Assembly: GCA_964393535.1 (NCBI GenBank)
Contig: CAYMUC010000012.1
Span: 1-45,879 of the forward strand
Direction: 5' to 3'
DNA: 45,879 nucleotides
Source: CAYMUC01 sp964393535
Lineage (GTDB): Bacteria; Actinomycetota; Acidimicrobiia; Acidimicrobiales; Ilumatobacteraceae
Shown here piece after piece: positions 26,273 through 33,571 of the stretch (position 1 is its first letter; the number at the start of each line of letters is the position of its first letter). Both the position numbers and the translations under genes were made by a program. Below the pieces are notes generated by a model. That model worked only from the letters and a program-made list of their open reading frames with translations. It was not told where the DNA came from and ran no database searches.

Positions 26273-26629
26273 CTACTCCAGAAGCTTCAGGAAGTCCTCG
26301 ACCCGCATTGTGACGTAGTGCGCGTCGATTTTCATGGTGCCTCGGCGCTTGTGGAAGACAACGGGGACCTGCCCCTGCTTCGCATTCGCGACAGCTTGAT
26401 CCACCCATGATGCGAGCTTCATCTCCTTCTGGTTCTTGCACTCGATCGACAGCTCGTAGCTCCTGCCGTCGATGGTGAGCAGCAGATCGTCACCGTCGTA
26501 GCCGGACCGGTTCTGCTTGGCGATGACGGCGTCAACGAGGTGGGCGACCTGACCGCACCAGGATGTCAGCCGGTTGTAGACCTCGTTCTCGTACGTCATG
26601 CCCTTCCTTCGCGAGGTCACCCCGCTCAT
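26273..26629 (-). CDS. PD-(D/E)XK-type nuclease, Holliday-junction-resolvase-like
   Basis: The 118-aa protein has the compact resolvase/VRR-like endonuclease layout: N-terminal SRRKGMTYENEVYNRL with the first Glu, then GYDGDDLLLTIDG with the metal-binding Asp, IECKNQKEMK as the ExK motif, and a strand plus helix with Gln (WVDQAVANAKQGQVPVVFHKR). It probably resolves branched DNA or debranches it for packaging. I chose the ATG at 26629, which overlaps the upstream stop (ATGA) and keeps the SRxKG lead-in common to this family; an ATG at 26599 with AAGGAAGG upstream is the alternative. Confidence 0.78.
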   Translation of the reverse strand: MSGVTSRRKGMTYENEVYNRLTSWCGQVAHLVDAVIAKQNRSGYDGDDLLLTIDGRSYELSIECKNQKEMKLASWVDQAVANAKQGQVPVVFHKRRGTMKIDAHYVTMRVEDFLKLLE

Positions 26630-26862
26630 GCCCGGTGCCCTCGCTTCCGGTCCCGTTCCGGGAAGTGGGTGGGCCGGGGACCGAGGCCCCCGTACCTCGG
26701 CCACTCCAGCTGCAGCGCACCGCACAGGCATCGCTTGAGCTCGCCGTGGTGGACGACCAACTTCTCCTCACAGCGGGAACACTGCGATTCGGTGAACCCG
26801 CTCTCCAGCGGGGGACGCCGGGGCAGCGCCTTCAGCGTGGCGTTGTCGTTGTCCTGGGCCAT
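26626..26862 (-). CDS. Zinc-ribbon protein (78 aa)
   Basis: Cys pairs in CSRCEEKL near residue 28 and RCLCGAL near 44 form a likely Cys4 zinc site. The rest is charged and Pro/Arg-rich. The gene overlaps the beta-helix gene and the nuclease gene by three or four bases on each side (coupled). One of several small Cys-rich proteins of the leftward block; it may bind nucleic acid or host transcription proteins, but nothing proves it. Confidence 0.7.
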   Translation of the reverse strand: MAQDNDNATLKALPRRPPLESGFTESQCSRCEEKLVVHHGELKRCLCGALQLEWPRYGGLGPRPTHFPERDRKRGHRA

Positions 26863-28163
26863 CAGAGGGCCTCACCCTGGAGCGCCTTGGCGGCTGCGAG
26901 CATCCGGTCCTCCAGCTGGTCGCACCACTCACCGAGATCCTTCACGGCTGCTTCCAACGCAACCACCCGCTCCTCGAGATCCGTGGCCGGTGGCGGTGGG
27001 GGAGGTGGGGGAGGCGGCGGTGCGGTGGTGGCGAAGCTGTCCAACGTCCAGCTCTCCGGCGCACCAGGCGGGACGCTGGTGTCGATGTGCGACATCACCA
27101 CCCGCGGGTAGGTGCCCTCCCAGCCCCAGCCGTCGTGCACGAAGTCCCCGCCCCGGCACGCAGCCGACCGCAGACGGGTCACCGTCGACGTGCCCGTGTC
27201 CCCGAGAGCGTTCTTGCCCCGGAGGATCGCAGCACCGGGGATGTCGAACACGGTGAGATCCTCGACGGTGATGTCCGGCATCGACAGGTACACGCCGGAC
27301 CCGTCCAGGTTCCCCCGTCCCTCCATCAGGGAGATGTGCCCGATCGCCACCCTGCGGATCGTGCCGTACGGCTTCGTCCTCCAGGTGCCGATGTTGTTCG
27401 GGCCGGGGGCCGTGATGACGCCCTGCGAGAAGCACCGCCCGTGGTGGGCGTACACGTCCTCGATCAGCACGTCCGAGCCGTGCTTCCAGTCGATCGCCTC
27501 GGCGCCGGTCTTCGTACCCCAGTTGCGGATCTCGCCACGGCGAATCTGCAGACCGAGGATGTCCGGCTCGAGCATCACGTTCTTCGAGTCGTTGCCGCCG
27601 AACCCCAGGTACAGCCCTTCCCGGCCTCCGGTGGCGATGAAGTCGGTGATCTGGATGTCCCGCACCTTCTCCCCGGACAGGATCATGGCGGCCTCGTTGT
27701 CGGAGTGGAACCACACCCGGCGCAACTTCGTGCCCTGGATGCCCTCACGGCCCCAGTTGGAGATGCCGGACCCACCGGCCTGGCCCATGATGAAGCCCCA
27801 CACGCTGCCGTCGAACTTGAACCCGTCGATGTCGACGTGGCAGGCACCGGCCATGTAGCCGGCGAACCCGCCGCCCATGTCTTTGATGACCGGGAGGTCG
27901 CCGGGGCTGGTGGCCTTGAGGCTGGTGATGAGGGGACGTACGGTCGAGTTCGTCCACAGGTTGCGGACGGTGGTGCTCCGGACGTCGTTAATCTGCGGGA
28001 ACTTGAGCGTCACTCTCGGGGCGACGTCGATGGTGATGAGCTCGCCCTTGGCGAGACGACTGAACGCTGCCTGGAAGCCGAGCGAGTCGGTGACCGAAAC
28101 GATCGGCACCCCCGCCGGAGGCGAGGGTGGAGTCCAGGAAGGCGGGTTGGGTAGGGCGGTCAT
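26862..28163 (-). CDS. Right-handed parallel beta-helix protein with Pro-hinge and coiled coil
   Basis: The 433-aa protein opens with a Pro-rich linker (about 1-22). Residues 30-370 are repeating short strands with Gly/Asn/Asp turns (RDIQITDFIAT, VLIEDVYAHHG, ITVEDLTVFDIPGA), the signature of pectate-lyase-like beta helices used in depolymerase tailspikes. It then has a run of at least ten prolines near residue 385 and a C-terminal coiled coil (DLEERVVALEAAVKDLGEW) that could trimerise it. No catalytic triad is evident. Such a protein would normally be virion-borne, yet it is encoded leftward with small regulatory genes, so it could be an expressed depolymerase or a moron-like gene. Start follows GAAGGGGAG. 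Confidence 0.7.
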   Translation of the reverse strand: MTALPNPPSWTPPSPPAGVPIVSVTDSLGFQAAFSRLAKGELITIDVAPRVTLKFPQINDVRSTTVRNLWTNSTVRPLITSLKATSPGDLPVIKDMGGGFAGYMAGACHVDIDGFKFDGSVWGFIMGQAGGSGISNWGREGIQGTKLRRVWFHSDNEAAMILSGEKVRDIQITDFIATGGREGLYLGFGGNDSKNVMLEPDILGLQIRRGEIRNWGTKTGAEAIDWKHGSDVLIEDVYAHHGRCFSQGVITAPGPNNIGTWRTKPYGTIRRVAIGHISLMEGRGNLDGSGVYLSMPDITVEDLTVFDIPGAAILRGKNALGDTGTSTVTRLRSAACRGGDFVHDGWGWEGTYPRVVMSHIDTSVPPGAPESWTLDSFATTAPPPPPPPPPPPATDLEERVVALEAAVKDLGEWCDQLEDRMLAAAKALQGEAL

Positions 28164-28176
28164 GGATGGCTCCCCT

Positions 28177-28266
28177 TCACATCTTCGACCAGAGGCCGAC
28201 GGTCGACAACAACAGTACTGCGGTGAACGCCAGCACCGAGAGGATCATGAGGGATGCGGCCTTCAT
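28177..28266 (-). CDS. 29-aa single-TM peptide
   Basis: ATG at 28266 overlaps the upstream stop (ATGA) and opens a frame coding for MKGRIP-like N-terminus in one frame; the coupled frame here encodes a short peptide ahead of the beta-helix gene. The base composition and the 13-base gap to the next start fit a real small gene. I checked the junction by hand and note that a one-base reading error would change the peptide sequence, so the product description (short, partly hydrophobic) is tentative. Confidence 0.3.
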   Translation of the reverse strand: MKAASLMILSVLAFTAVLLLSTVGLWSKM

Positions 28267-28433
28267 CGCTTCCCCTTCTTGTAGAAGAGCGCCTTGCCGT
28301 GGCACGGCCGTGGTTCCCCGTCCGTCCCCGGTTCGTCGTCGTCATGGGCGAAGTCGCACACCCAGTCATCGTCGTTCATCAGGCCATCGTGGACCACGCA
28401 GTAGCGGACGCCGACCTGGATCCACTTAGTCAT
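28263..28433 (-). CDS. Small acidic hypothetical protein (56 aa)
   Basis: Starts MTKWIQVGVRYCVVHDG after AAGGAGG at seven bases; an ATG six bases upstream is too close to that Shine-Dalgarno. It has a beta-like N-terminus with three Cys/His positions (YCVVHD, WVCDFAHD, PCHG) that could bind zinc and a basic end (LFYKKGKR). It overlaps the upstream coiled-coil gene by eight bases. Function unknown. Confidence 0.7.
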   Translation of the reverse strand: MTKWIQVGVRYCVVHDGLMNDDDWVCDFAHDDDEPGTDGEPRPCHGKALFYKKGKR

Positions 28434-28758
28434 GGTCATCCTCCTTCGTGGCGGCGGCGAGGAGGGCGTGCTCGGCGGCGACGAGTGCGTCGGGCATCGG
28501 CTCGCCCGGCCCCCACGACAGCACCGCCATCGCCCAGGCATCGATGAGCGCCTGGAGCCTGCGCCGCCTCGCCTGTTCCATCTCGGCTTCGGTCTGCCAG
28601 TTGACGAGCGCTTCCCGCATCGCAGCGTTGTCGGCTCGCAGCCGTTCGATCTCCCGTCCCGCATCGGCGAGGTCCTGGGCCAGGCCCCGCTCGGTCCGAC
28701 ACGCCTGGCATGACCAGTTGTCATCAGCGGTAGCACCGCAGTTCCAGCACTCACTCAC
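28426..28758 (-). CDS. Zinc ribbon plus coiled-coil protein (110 aa)
   Basis: The N-terminus has CWNCGATADDNWSCQACRTE (CxxC...CxxC, residues 4-20), then a long heptad-like helix (DAGREIERLRADNAAMREAL) and an Ala-rich helical C-terminus ending in acidic residues. It overlaps the neighbours by eight bases on each side. The layout suggests a DNA- or protein-binding zinc knuckle on a dimerising stalk; no family assigned. Confidence 0.72.
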   Translation of the reverse strand: MSECWNCGATADDNWSCQACRTERGLAQDLADAGREIERLRADNAAMREALVNWQTEAEMEQARRRRLQALIDAWAMAVLSWGPGEPMPDALVAAEHALLAAATKEDDHD

Positions 28759-29023
28759 GGTCGTCCTCCTCCCGGAGCACCGACTCGATCCGCAGGTTGT
28801 GCGGATCGTTCATGCACTCCGAGCACACCGGCTTGTCGAGGTCCGGCTCGTACGGGCCACCGCAGTTCGGGCACTCCATGCAGCTCGCGCAGTACACCTC
28901 GCCGCCGTCGGGGTCACGCTCGACCGTGAGCGGACCGCCGCACTCGGGGCAGCCATCCTCGGGCTCGTCGTACGACTCGTACACGTTGCGGTGCCACGCT
29001 GACAGTCGCGCCTCGTTGTTCAT
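28751..29023 (-). CDS. Double zinc-ribbon acidic protein (90 aa)
   Basis: Three CxxC-type pairs plus extra Cys (CPECGG, CASCMECPNCGG, CSEC) give at least two Cys4 zinc sites between residues 25 and 72. The protein is acidic with an N-terminal helix (MNNEARLSAWHRNVYE). I chose the ATG at 29023, which overlaps the preceding stop (ATGA); a longer frame runs upstream but lacks coupling. Likely a nucleic-acid-binding or adaptor protein; role unknown. Confidence 0.72.
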   Translation of the reverse strand: MNNEARLSAWHRNVYESYDEPEDGCPECGGPLTVERDPDGGEVYCASCMECPNCGGPYEPDLDKPVCSECMNDPHNLRIESVLREEDDRE

Positions 29024-29208
29024 CAGTCCTCCCATCCGGCGGCGATCAGGAACAGTTCCCGGCTGAACCTCGTGTTGTCGTCCTCGAAGGTTTCCACCAA
29101 CCGCCACATCACATCGTCGACGCCGTGGTCGTGCTTGACCCCTCCGTTGCGAGCGGATCGCAGGACACTCGCCGTCATCTCGTACGTCTTCTTGCTCCAG
29201 ACCGCCAT
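29023..29208 (-). CDS. Small helical hypothetical protein (61 aa)
   Basis: ATG at 29208 follows GGAAAGGGGAA, the Shine-Dalgarno form seen before most leftward genes. The product (MAVWSKKTYEMTASVLRSAR...) is helical, mixed charge, and ends FLIAAGWED. It is the first gene of a leftward sub-block, since 29209-29245 separates it from the divergent plus-strand frame. It may regulate or modulate the host; unknown. Confidence 0.7.
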   Translation of the reverse strand: MAVWSKKTYEMTASVLRSARNGGVKHDHGVDDVMWRLVETFEDDNTRFSRELFLIAAGWED

Positions 29209-29245
29209 TGGGTTCCCCTTTCCTGGGTATGGGTATGCTGCCGTC

Positions 29246-29404
29246 ATGGACACCTGGGACCAGATGCCCCTCGGCTTACAGCTGATGGCCCGCCATGCAT
29301 GGCACAGCGGGTTCGTGCGCCTCAACGGCATCGCCACCTGGCTGCACCGCTTCGGCTACACGCTCTCCCCGACGGAGATCTCGGCGGGGATCAAGCGGGC
29401 GTAG
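29246..29404 (+). CDS. Possible 52-aa helical/HTH-like protein on the opposite strand
   Basis: The ATG at 29246 opens a plus-strand frame inside the leftward block. The product is helical (LQLMARHAWHSGFVRLNGI) and ends with TWLHRFGYTLSPTEISAGIK, which resembles the end of a small winged-helix or HTH protein. It diverges from the 29208 gene, and TATGCT lies upstream, but there is no clear Shine-Dalgarno and the last 49 bases overlap the neighbouring leftward gene. It could be a divergently expressed regulator or a chance frame. Confidence 0.35.
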   Translation: MDTWDQMPLGLQLMARHAWHSGFVRLNGIATWLHRFGYTLSPTEISAGIKRA

Positions 29405-29685
29405 AGCCACGCCACCCCGTCGTCCTCCCGGGCGACGACCACCTCGACCTCGCCACGCGCCCCGGTGCGGATCATCTCCTCGATGATGAGGCGCTCCACC
29501 GTGGGCTGCGCCTTCCGCAACGACCGCTGCGTGTCACCGCTGGTGGTGCGGCGGGCGGCGATCCACACGCCACCCGCCAACACCACATCAGCAGCGAACT
29601 CAGACCACAGGCTCTCCGTCGGGGACGTCCGCCGGCTCTTCGGCGCACGCCCCCAATGGGTCCTCAGACCTGCTTCCTCACCCAT
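29356..29685 (-). CDS. Hypothetical protein (109 aa)
   Basis: ATG at 29685 follows GAAGGA and overlaps the recombination-factor-like gene by 22 bases. The product has a basic N-terminus (HWGRAPKSRRTSPT), a strand-turn-strand middle (FAADVVLAGGVWIAARRTTSG), a helix and a C-terminal strand (EVEVVVAREDDGVAWLYARL). Alpha/beta and soluble; no family recognised. Confidence 0.68.
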   Translation of the reverse strand: MGEEAGLRTHWGRAPKSRRTSPTESLWSEFAADVVLAGGVWIAARRTTSGDTQRSLRKAQPTVERLIIEEMIRTGARGEVEVVVAREDDGVAWLYARLIPAEISVGESV

Positions 29686-30578
29686 CGCCCGTCCTTCTTC
29701 TGGATCCCTTGCATGCGGACCTCCGTGGGCACCTCGGAAGCCGAGGCCCACGACTCCTCCTCCACGACCTCGGCGTCGACCACCTCGGCGTCGATGACCT
29801 CATCATCGACCGTCACCACGGTCGCCTTCGGAGACGGCAACGCCACCGGCTGCTCCACCTGCGCCGCGGTCAACGCCGCCACGCTGGCCTGCCCCTGCAC
29901 GATCTCCATCGGGGTGGCCGACAGCCCCAGCACCGGCACCTTCCACCGACGGGTCTCTGTGCCACCGCTGGTCTTCTTCACCACCTTGGTGCGCTCCACC
30001 AGTCGCAACGTGGCCTGCACCATGCCCTGCGTCTGCAACGCCTGGAGCATCTGCTCCATCGTCGGCATCTCATGGAACGCCGCCCAGCTCCCCGACTCCA
30101 ACCGCCAGCCGCCACCAAACGGGATCTGCGGCAACACCACCGTCAGGCGCACCTTCGGCTTGCAGTCCAGCCGGTTCTGCATCGTGCAGATGCACGGCTG
30201 CACCCGGTCCTCGGGACCGTTCGGTCCGTACAGGGTGATGACGCACTCATCACCGTCGCAGAACCGTTCCCGGCCCGAGCCGGACCACAGCTCGTACCCG
30301 ACCGACAGCCCACCGGGCGGCACCCACACGTCGATGCAGTCGGCACGGGTCAGCACCTCCCACTGGTTCTTCTGCTGGGCCTTCGGTTCGTTCCACGGGC
30401 GGGCCTCCCCGCCGAACACCTCGGCCACCTTCTCGATGGCGTTCCGGTCCGGGCTGGTGAACCGGAACGTGTCCAGCGACATCGGGAACTTCCGCTGCGG
30501 ATGCTTCATCCCGAACCGGATCCGGCCCTGCTCCGGCAGACGGAACTGCTGCTCCCCGACCTTCGGCACCGGCTTCAT
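29664..30578 (-). CDS. phiC31 gp3-like recombination directionality factor family protein
   Basis: The 304-aa protein carries the conserved core I associate with phiC31 gp3-like proteins: GRIRFG near residue 17, PMSLDTFRFTSPDRNAIEKV near 28-48, GGEARPWNE, a WVPPGG...YELWSG segment near 85-100, a CDGDEC motif, then CxC...CKPKVRLTVVLP near 130-155 and GGWRLESGSWAAFHEMP. In Streptomyces phage phiC31, gp3 binds the serine integrase and switches it to excision. Many phages carry homologues with other roles. No integrase is in this window. The C-terminal 90 residues (acidic, Val/Glu-rich) are extra. The start overlaps the winged-helix gene (ATGA). Confidence 0.75.
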   Translation of the reverse strand: MKPVPKVGEQQFRLPEQGRIRFGMKHPQRKFPMSLDTFRFTSPDRNAIEKVAEVFGGEARPWNEPKAQQKNQWEVLTRADCIDVWVPPGGLSVGYELWSGSGRERFCDGDECVITLYGPNGPEDRVQPCICTMQNRLDCKPKVRLTVVLPQIPFGGGWRLESGSWAAFHEMPTMEQMLQALQTQGMVQATLRLVERTKVVKKTSGGTETRRWKVPVLGLSATPMEIVQGQASVAALTAAQVEQPVALPSPKATVVTVDDEVIDAEVVDAEVVEEESWASASEVPTEVRMQGIQKKDGRWVRKQV

Positions 30579-30916
30579 GCTCTCGCCTGCTTCCTCTTCT
30601 CGATCTCGTCCATCAACGCCTGCTTCCCCTTTTCCGTCACCGTGAACACCAACACCGGCCGACCCTTCGGACCGACCGCAGTCGTCGGCTTCCCCCACTG
30701 GTCGAGGTGCCGCTCCACGAACCCCAGCTCCTCGAGGTCCAACCGGCGACGGGCCACCACGTTGCGGTCGTTGCCGACCAGCTCCGCCAGCAGGGCGTCA
30801 TGGAAGAAGCCCAGCTTCACCGCCGCCGCCAGCACCCTCCAGTCCAGGGCGGCCACCGACCCGGCCGCGGTGCGCGACGTGACCGGGTCGGTGGCACGAA
30901 CCCTGGGGGAGCTCAT
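30575..30916 (-). CDS. Winged-helix DNA-binding protein (113 aa)
   Basis: Predicted helix-turn-helix-wing: VLAAAVKLGFFHDALLAELV, RNVVARRRLDLEELGFVER (recognition helix plus start of wing), GRPVLVFTVTEKGKQAL (wing strand and dimer helix), as in MarR/ArsR-type or phage Cro-like winged helices. It is coupled on both sides (ParB-like upstream, gp3-like downstream), so it may regulate this leftward unit or assist the ParB-like protein. Basic C-terminus EKRKQARA. Confidence 0.72.
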   Translation of the reverse strand: MSSPRVRATDPVTSRTAAGSVAALDWRVLAAAVKLGFFHDALLAELVGNDRNVVARRRLDLEELGFVERHLDQWGKPTTAVGPKGRPVLVFTVTEKGKQALMDEIEKRKQARA

Positions 30917-32163
30917 GCAGGCATCTTCTCGTGATCGTGCGGCTCGTACCCGAGCGAGTCGTAGATCGCCCGGCTCGCGTCCGGCATGCTGCGGTACGGC
31001 AGCTCACCGGCGTCGACCAGCAGCAGCGCCAGCAGCACCGACGTCGCCTTCTGCGGGGACTCGGCCGCGTACTCGACCAGCGTCTGCACCCAGTTCGGCT
31101 GCGTCCGCTGCTCCTCACCCTCGGCGGGGTGGTGGTACGGGTCCGGGGTCCGCACCGGCTTCAACCCGAGCGCCTTCCCCGCCGACTGGCACGCCGTCGC
31201 ACGGTGCGTGGTCGGGTCCGAGTACCAGCCGACCAGCAGGTTGACCACGTCGGTCTTCTTGGCGGGCTTGGACAGGATCTCCGACAGCTGCTCCCGACGG
31301 TGGGCGGCAGCCTCACGGCGGGCCTCCTCGTGCGGGTCGTGCTGCTTCGGCTTGTCCGGCACCAGGTCCTTGTCGACGTACTCGACCACGTAGCCGATGC
31401 CTTCCCCGGCCGGGTTCACTCGGGTCAGGACGACGACGTCCTCCTCGCCCTCCAGGTCCCCGATCTGGTCGGCGGTGAGCGGCGACTCGAAGTCGACCAC
31501 CGCCACCTTGCCCCGCTGCTTGGGGATGTCGGCCTCCCGGCGGTACGGCGTGCCACCGACCTCGCGCACCTTGTCCTCGACCTCGGCCATCGCCTCGGCC
31601 CGCAGGTGGTTGGCGACGATCGAGGAGATCCGCTGCGGGAAGTCGATCGCTTCCTTGAACACCTCGACCGGGGCACCGGCCAGCTTCACCAGCTCGTAGC
31701 CCTGCTCGACGGTCAGGTCGCCGCGGACGACGGCCTTCTGTGCGAGCGGGGGGAGCTTGAGCAGGCCGAGCCGCTTCGAGATGTGCGGCTGCGACTGACC
31801 GATCGATGCGGCGATGTCTCGCTGGGTCATGCCGTTGTCGAGCAGCCGCTGGTAGCCGACCGCCTCTTGGATCGGGTTCAGCCCCTCACGCTGGAGGTTC
31901 TCGACCAGCATCGCCTGCGTGTCGAAGTTGCCGTTGTCCTCCCGGACGATGACCGGGATGTCGGTGTTCGGGTCCCAGCGGTTGAGCTCGACCAGGCGCA
32001 TGATGGCCGCATAGCGGCGGTGCCCGGCCACGATCGTGCCGTCGGGTCGGACGAGCAGCGGCTGCAGGATGCCGAGGGACTCGATCGAGTCGGCCAGGCC
32101 GTCGATCTTGCCCACGTCCTCACGCAGGTTCTGCTCGTTCGGGATCAGTTCGGTCACCTTCAT
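30913..32163 (-). CDS. ParB/KorB-like partition or nuclease-domain protein
   Basis: The 416-aa protein has the ParB N-terminal CTP-binding fold: KIDGLADSIESLGILQPLLV near 20-38, TIVAGHRRYAAIMRL near 43-57 (GxRR CTPase box), ENLQREGLNPIQEA near 88-101, and an HTH MTQRDIAASIGQSQPHISKR near 111-130. The C-terminal half is charged and unrecognised, with a motif-poor linker (VRTPDPYHHPAEGEE). ParB proteins bind centromere-like sites and slide as CTP clamps; in phages they may also act as regulators or nucleases. No ParA partner is present in the window. Start ATG at 32163 follows GGAAAGGGGATCACC; the stop is coupled to the winged-helix gene. Confidence 0.85.
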   Translation of the reverse strand: MKVTELIPNEQNLREDVGKIDGLADSIESLGILQPLLVRPDGTIVAGHRRYAAIMRLVELNRWDPNTDIPVIVREDNGNFDTQAMLVENLQREGLNPIQEAVGYQRLLDNGMTQRDIAASIGQSQPHISKRLGLLKLPPLAQKAVVRGDLTVEQGYELVKLAGAPVEVFKEAIDFPQRISSIVANHLRAEAMAEVEDKVREVGGTPYRREADIPKQRGKVAVVDFESPLTADQIGDLEGEEDVVVLTRVNPAGEGIGYVVEYVDKDLVPDKPKQHDPHEEARREAAAHRREQLSEILSKPAKKTDVVNLLVGWYSDPTTHRATACQSAGKALGLKPVRTPDPYHHPAEGEEQRTQPNWVQTLVEYAAESPQKATSVLLALLLVDAGELPYRSMPDASRAIYDSLGYEPHDHEKMPA

Positions 32164-32347
32164 GGTGATCCCCTTTCCTTGTGTCTTCGTAGTGGAAGGT
32201 GTTGCCCTTCCCTCGCACGTACCATTCCCGGCCCAGGTTCCAGGCCAAACGGTCCGGCACGGATTCGACCAGCCAGATCAGCCGGCCATCCTGTGAACCA
32301 CCGTGGAAGCGGAACGCCACGCCCTGCGGACGCTCGTTCCGCCCCAT
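32120..32347 (-). CDS. Hypothetical protein overlapping the ParB-like start (75 aa)
   Basis: ATG at 32347 overlaps the upstream stop (ATGA). The first 55 residues look like a small beta sheet (VAFRFHGGSQDGRLIWLVES, REWYVRGKGNTFHYED). The last 15 lie over the ParB-like start and are low complexity, so the overlap of 44 bases is probably a run-on end. Function unknown. Confidence 0.6.
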   Translation of the reverse strand: MGRNERPQGVAFRFHGGSQDGRLIWLVESVPDRLAWNLGREWYVRGKGNTFHYEDTRKGDHHEGDRTDPERAEPA

Positions 32348-32598
32348 CAGAAGGGCATCCAGCGGGCGTACACCTTGAAGGTGCCGTCCTCCTGCTGACG
32401 GATGGTCCGCTCCAGCTTGTAGCGGCGCAGCGCCGTGTACACCGACTTCGCGTTCCTCTCAGAATCGGTGTGGTACACCATCGCCCACTGACCAGCGTTC
32501 GACTGGAGCTGCTTCCCGATCTCCATGTAGTCGAGCAGCGGTTTCCGTCCCGAAGCCTTCTCCGGTGGTTCCTCCCACACGATGTCGGTCATGGTCAT
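32347..32598 (-). CDS. Hypothetical protein (83 aa)
   Basis: The ATG at 32598 overlaps the stop of the nuclease gene and has GGAGG four bases upstream; a second ATG two codons on is possible. The product has an acidic N-terminus (TDIVWEEPPEKASG), a helix, then SVYTALRRYKLERTIRQQ and a final strand FKVYARWMP, reminiscent of small alpha/beta DNA-associated phage proteins. Not recognised. Confidence 0.7.
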   Translation of the reverse strand: MTMTDIVWEEPPEKASGRKPLLDYMEIGKQLQSNAGQWAMVYHTDSERNAKSVYTALRRYKLERTIRQQEDGTFKVYARWMPF

Positions 32599-33497
32599 CT
32601 TTCCTCCGCACAGAGCGTGCGGTAGCTGCAGTAGTCGCACTTCCAGGTCCGGCCCGAACCGGTCACCCGGCCCTCCTCGTCCGTCTCGTACCAGGTGCCC
32701 TTAGTGACGTCGGTGATCCGGGCGTGCAGCGGCATCTCCGGCTCCCAGCGAGGAGCGAGCTGCCGCAGGGCGATGTGCCCCATCACGCCTTTGACCCGAT
32801 CGACTTCGGCCAACGCCAGCGCCTCGAACTCGGCACGTTCGTAGGTCCACTCGGCCACGAACCTACCGACCTCCCCGTTCAGCCCGGCCTTGGCAGCCAC
32901 GCTGGGAGACAGCAGCTCGAGGCTGAAGTACATGACCTTCAACCGGTCGCAATCCAACGCCATCGCCGACAACGCACCCTGCACGACCGCCGACTTGCGG
33001 GGACCTTCGGGAGGGCCGTTGAAGTTGGTCGCCGCCATCTTGAACCCGAAACCGTTGATCGACTTGATCTCGACCGCGGTCCTGATGCCGTCGTCATCCT
33101 CGACCAGCAGGTCCAGGTGGGCGGCACCGGGGATCCCCAACGTCCGCAGATCCACCTTCACTTCACGCTTCGCGTTCGGGAACGCCGCCTCGATGCCGTC
33201 CTGCACCATGTCGTGCACGGCGTGCCCGACATCGAACCGCCACGCATCCGCCACGCTGGCCGGGTCCGTCTCCTCGACCTTGGTGATCTTGTACTGGAGC
33301 TCACGCAGGCAGCTGTGCGCCCAGCTCGCCCGGTACTGGGCACCCTCGACGGCCATCGCCAGCTCGTCCTTGCCGGCCCTCAGGTACTGCTGGTACCAGC
33401 CCATCGCCACGGCCGACGCATACTCGGGCAGAAGATCCGGTGTCCTGCCACTCTCCGACGAGCGGCCACGGGACATGCCTTGCAGATTCCTCGCCAT
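32595..33497 (-). CDS. Cas4/RecB-like PD-(D/E)XK exonuclease with Cys4 (Fe-S) signature
   Basis: The 300-aa protein shows the Cas4/AddB-type pattern. An N-terminal Cys is seen in HSCLRELQYKI near residue 70, the family His in DVGHAVHDMVQDGIE near 93, the catalytic Asp in GAAHLDLLVED near 125 and the ExK of AVEIKSING near 143. Gln in VVQGALSAMALD near 170 and a C-terminal CDYCSYRTLC triad complete the four Cys expected to hold a 4Fe-4S cluster. Such nucleases resect DNA ends; in phages they act in recombination or replication. No CRISPR array or cas1/cas2 is present. It has its own promoter-like region upstream (33542-33571) and starts after GGAGGAAAGGGG. Confidence 0.85.
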   Translation of the reverse strand: MARNLQGMSRGRSSESGRTPDLLPEYASAVAMGWYQQYLRAGKDELAMAVEGAQYRASWAHSCLRELQYKITKVEETDPASVADAWRFDVGHAVHDMVQDGIEAAFPNAKREVKVDLRTLGIPGAAHLDLLVEDDDGIRTAVEIKSINGFGFKMAATNFNGPPEGPRKSAVVQGALSAMALDCDRLKVMYFSLELLSPSVAAKAGLNGEVGRFVAEWTYERAEFEALALAEVDRVKGVMGHIALRQLAPRWEPEMPLHARITDVTKGTWYETDEEGRVTGSGRTWKCDYCSYRTLCAEER

Positions 33498-33541
33498 GAT
33501 TCCCCTTTCCTCCCGCTATACCTGCGGGCTTCTCACGCTTC

Positions 33542-33571
33542 AGTCTAGATGATGAGATCATCCTCGTCTAA
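33542..33571 (-). promoter_or_regulatory. Promoter-like element with dyad in the spacer, before the nuclease gene
   Basis: On the minus strand TTAGAC (571-566) and TAGACT (547-542) are 18 bases apart, a fair sigma-70-type -35/-10 pair 45 bases upstream of the start at 33497. The whole spacer holds the perfect 6-bp-arm dyad GATGATCTCATCATC (33562-33548), placed like an operator that would block RNA polymerase. The dyad is related to the ATGAT...ATCA sites at 16974 and 43165. Confidence 0.5.

Noticed and set aside
32595..33497. Part of a CRISPR-Cas adaptation system
   Set aside because: No repeats, cas1 or cas2 anywhere in the window.
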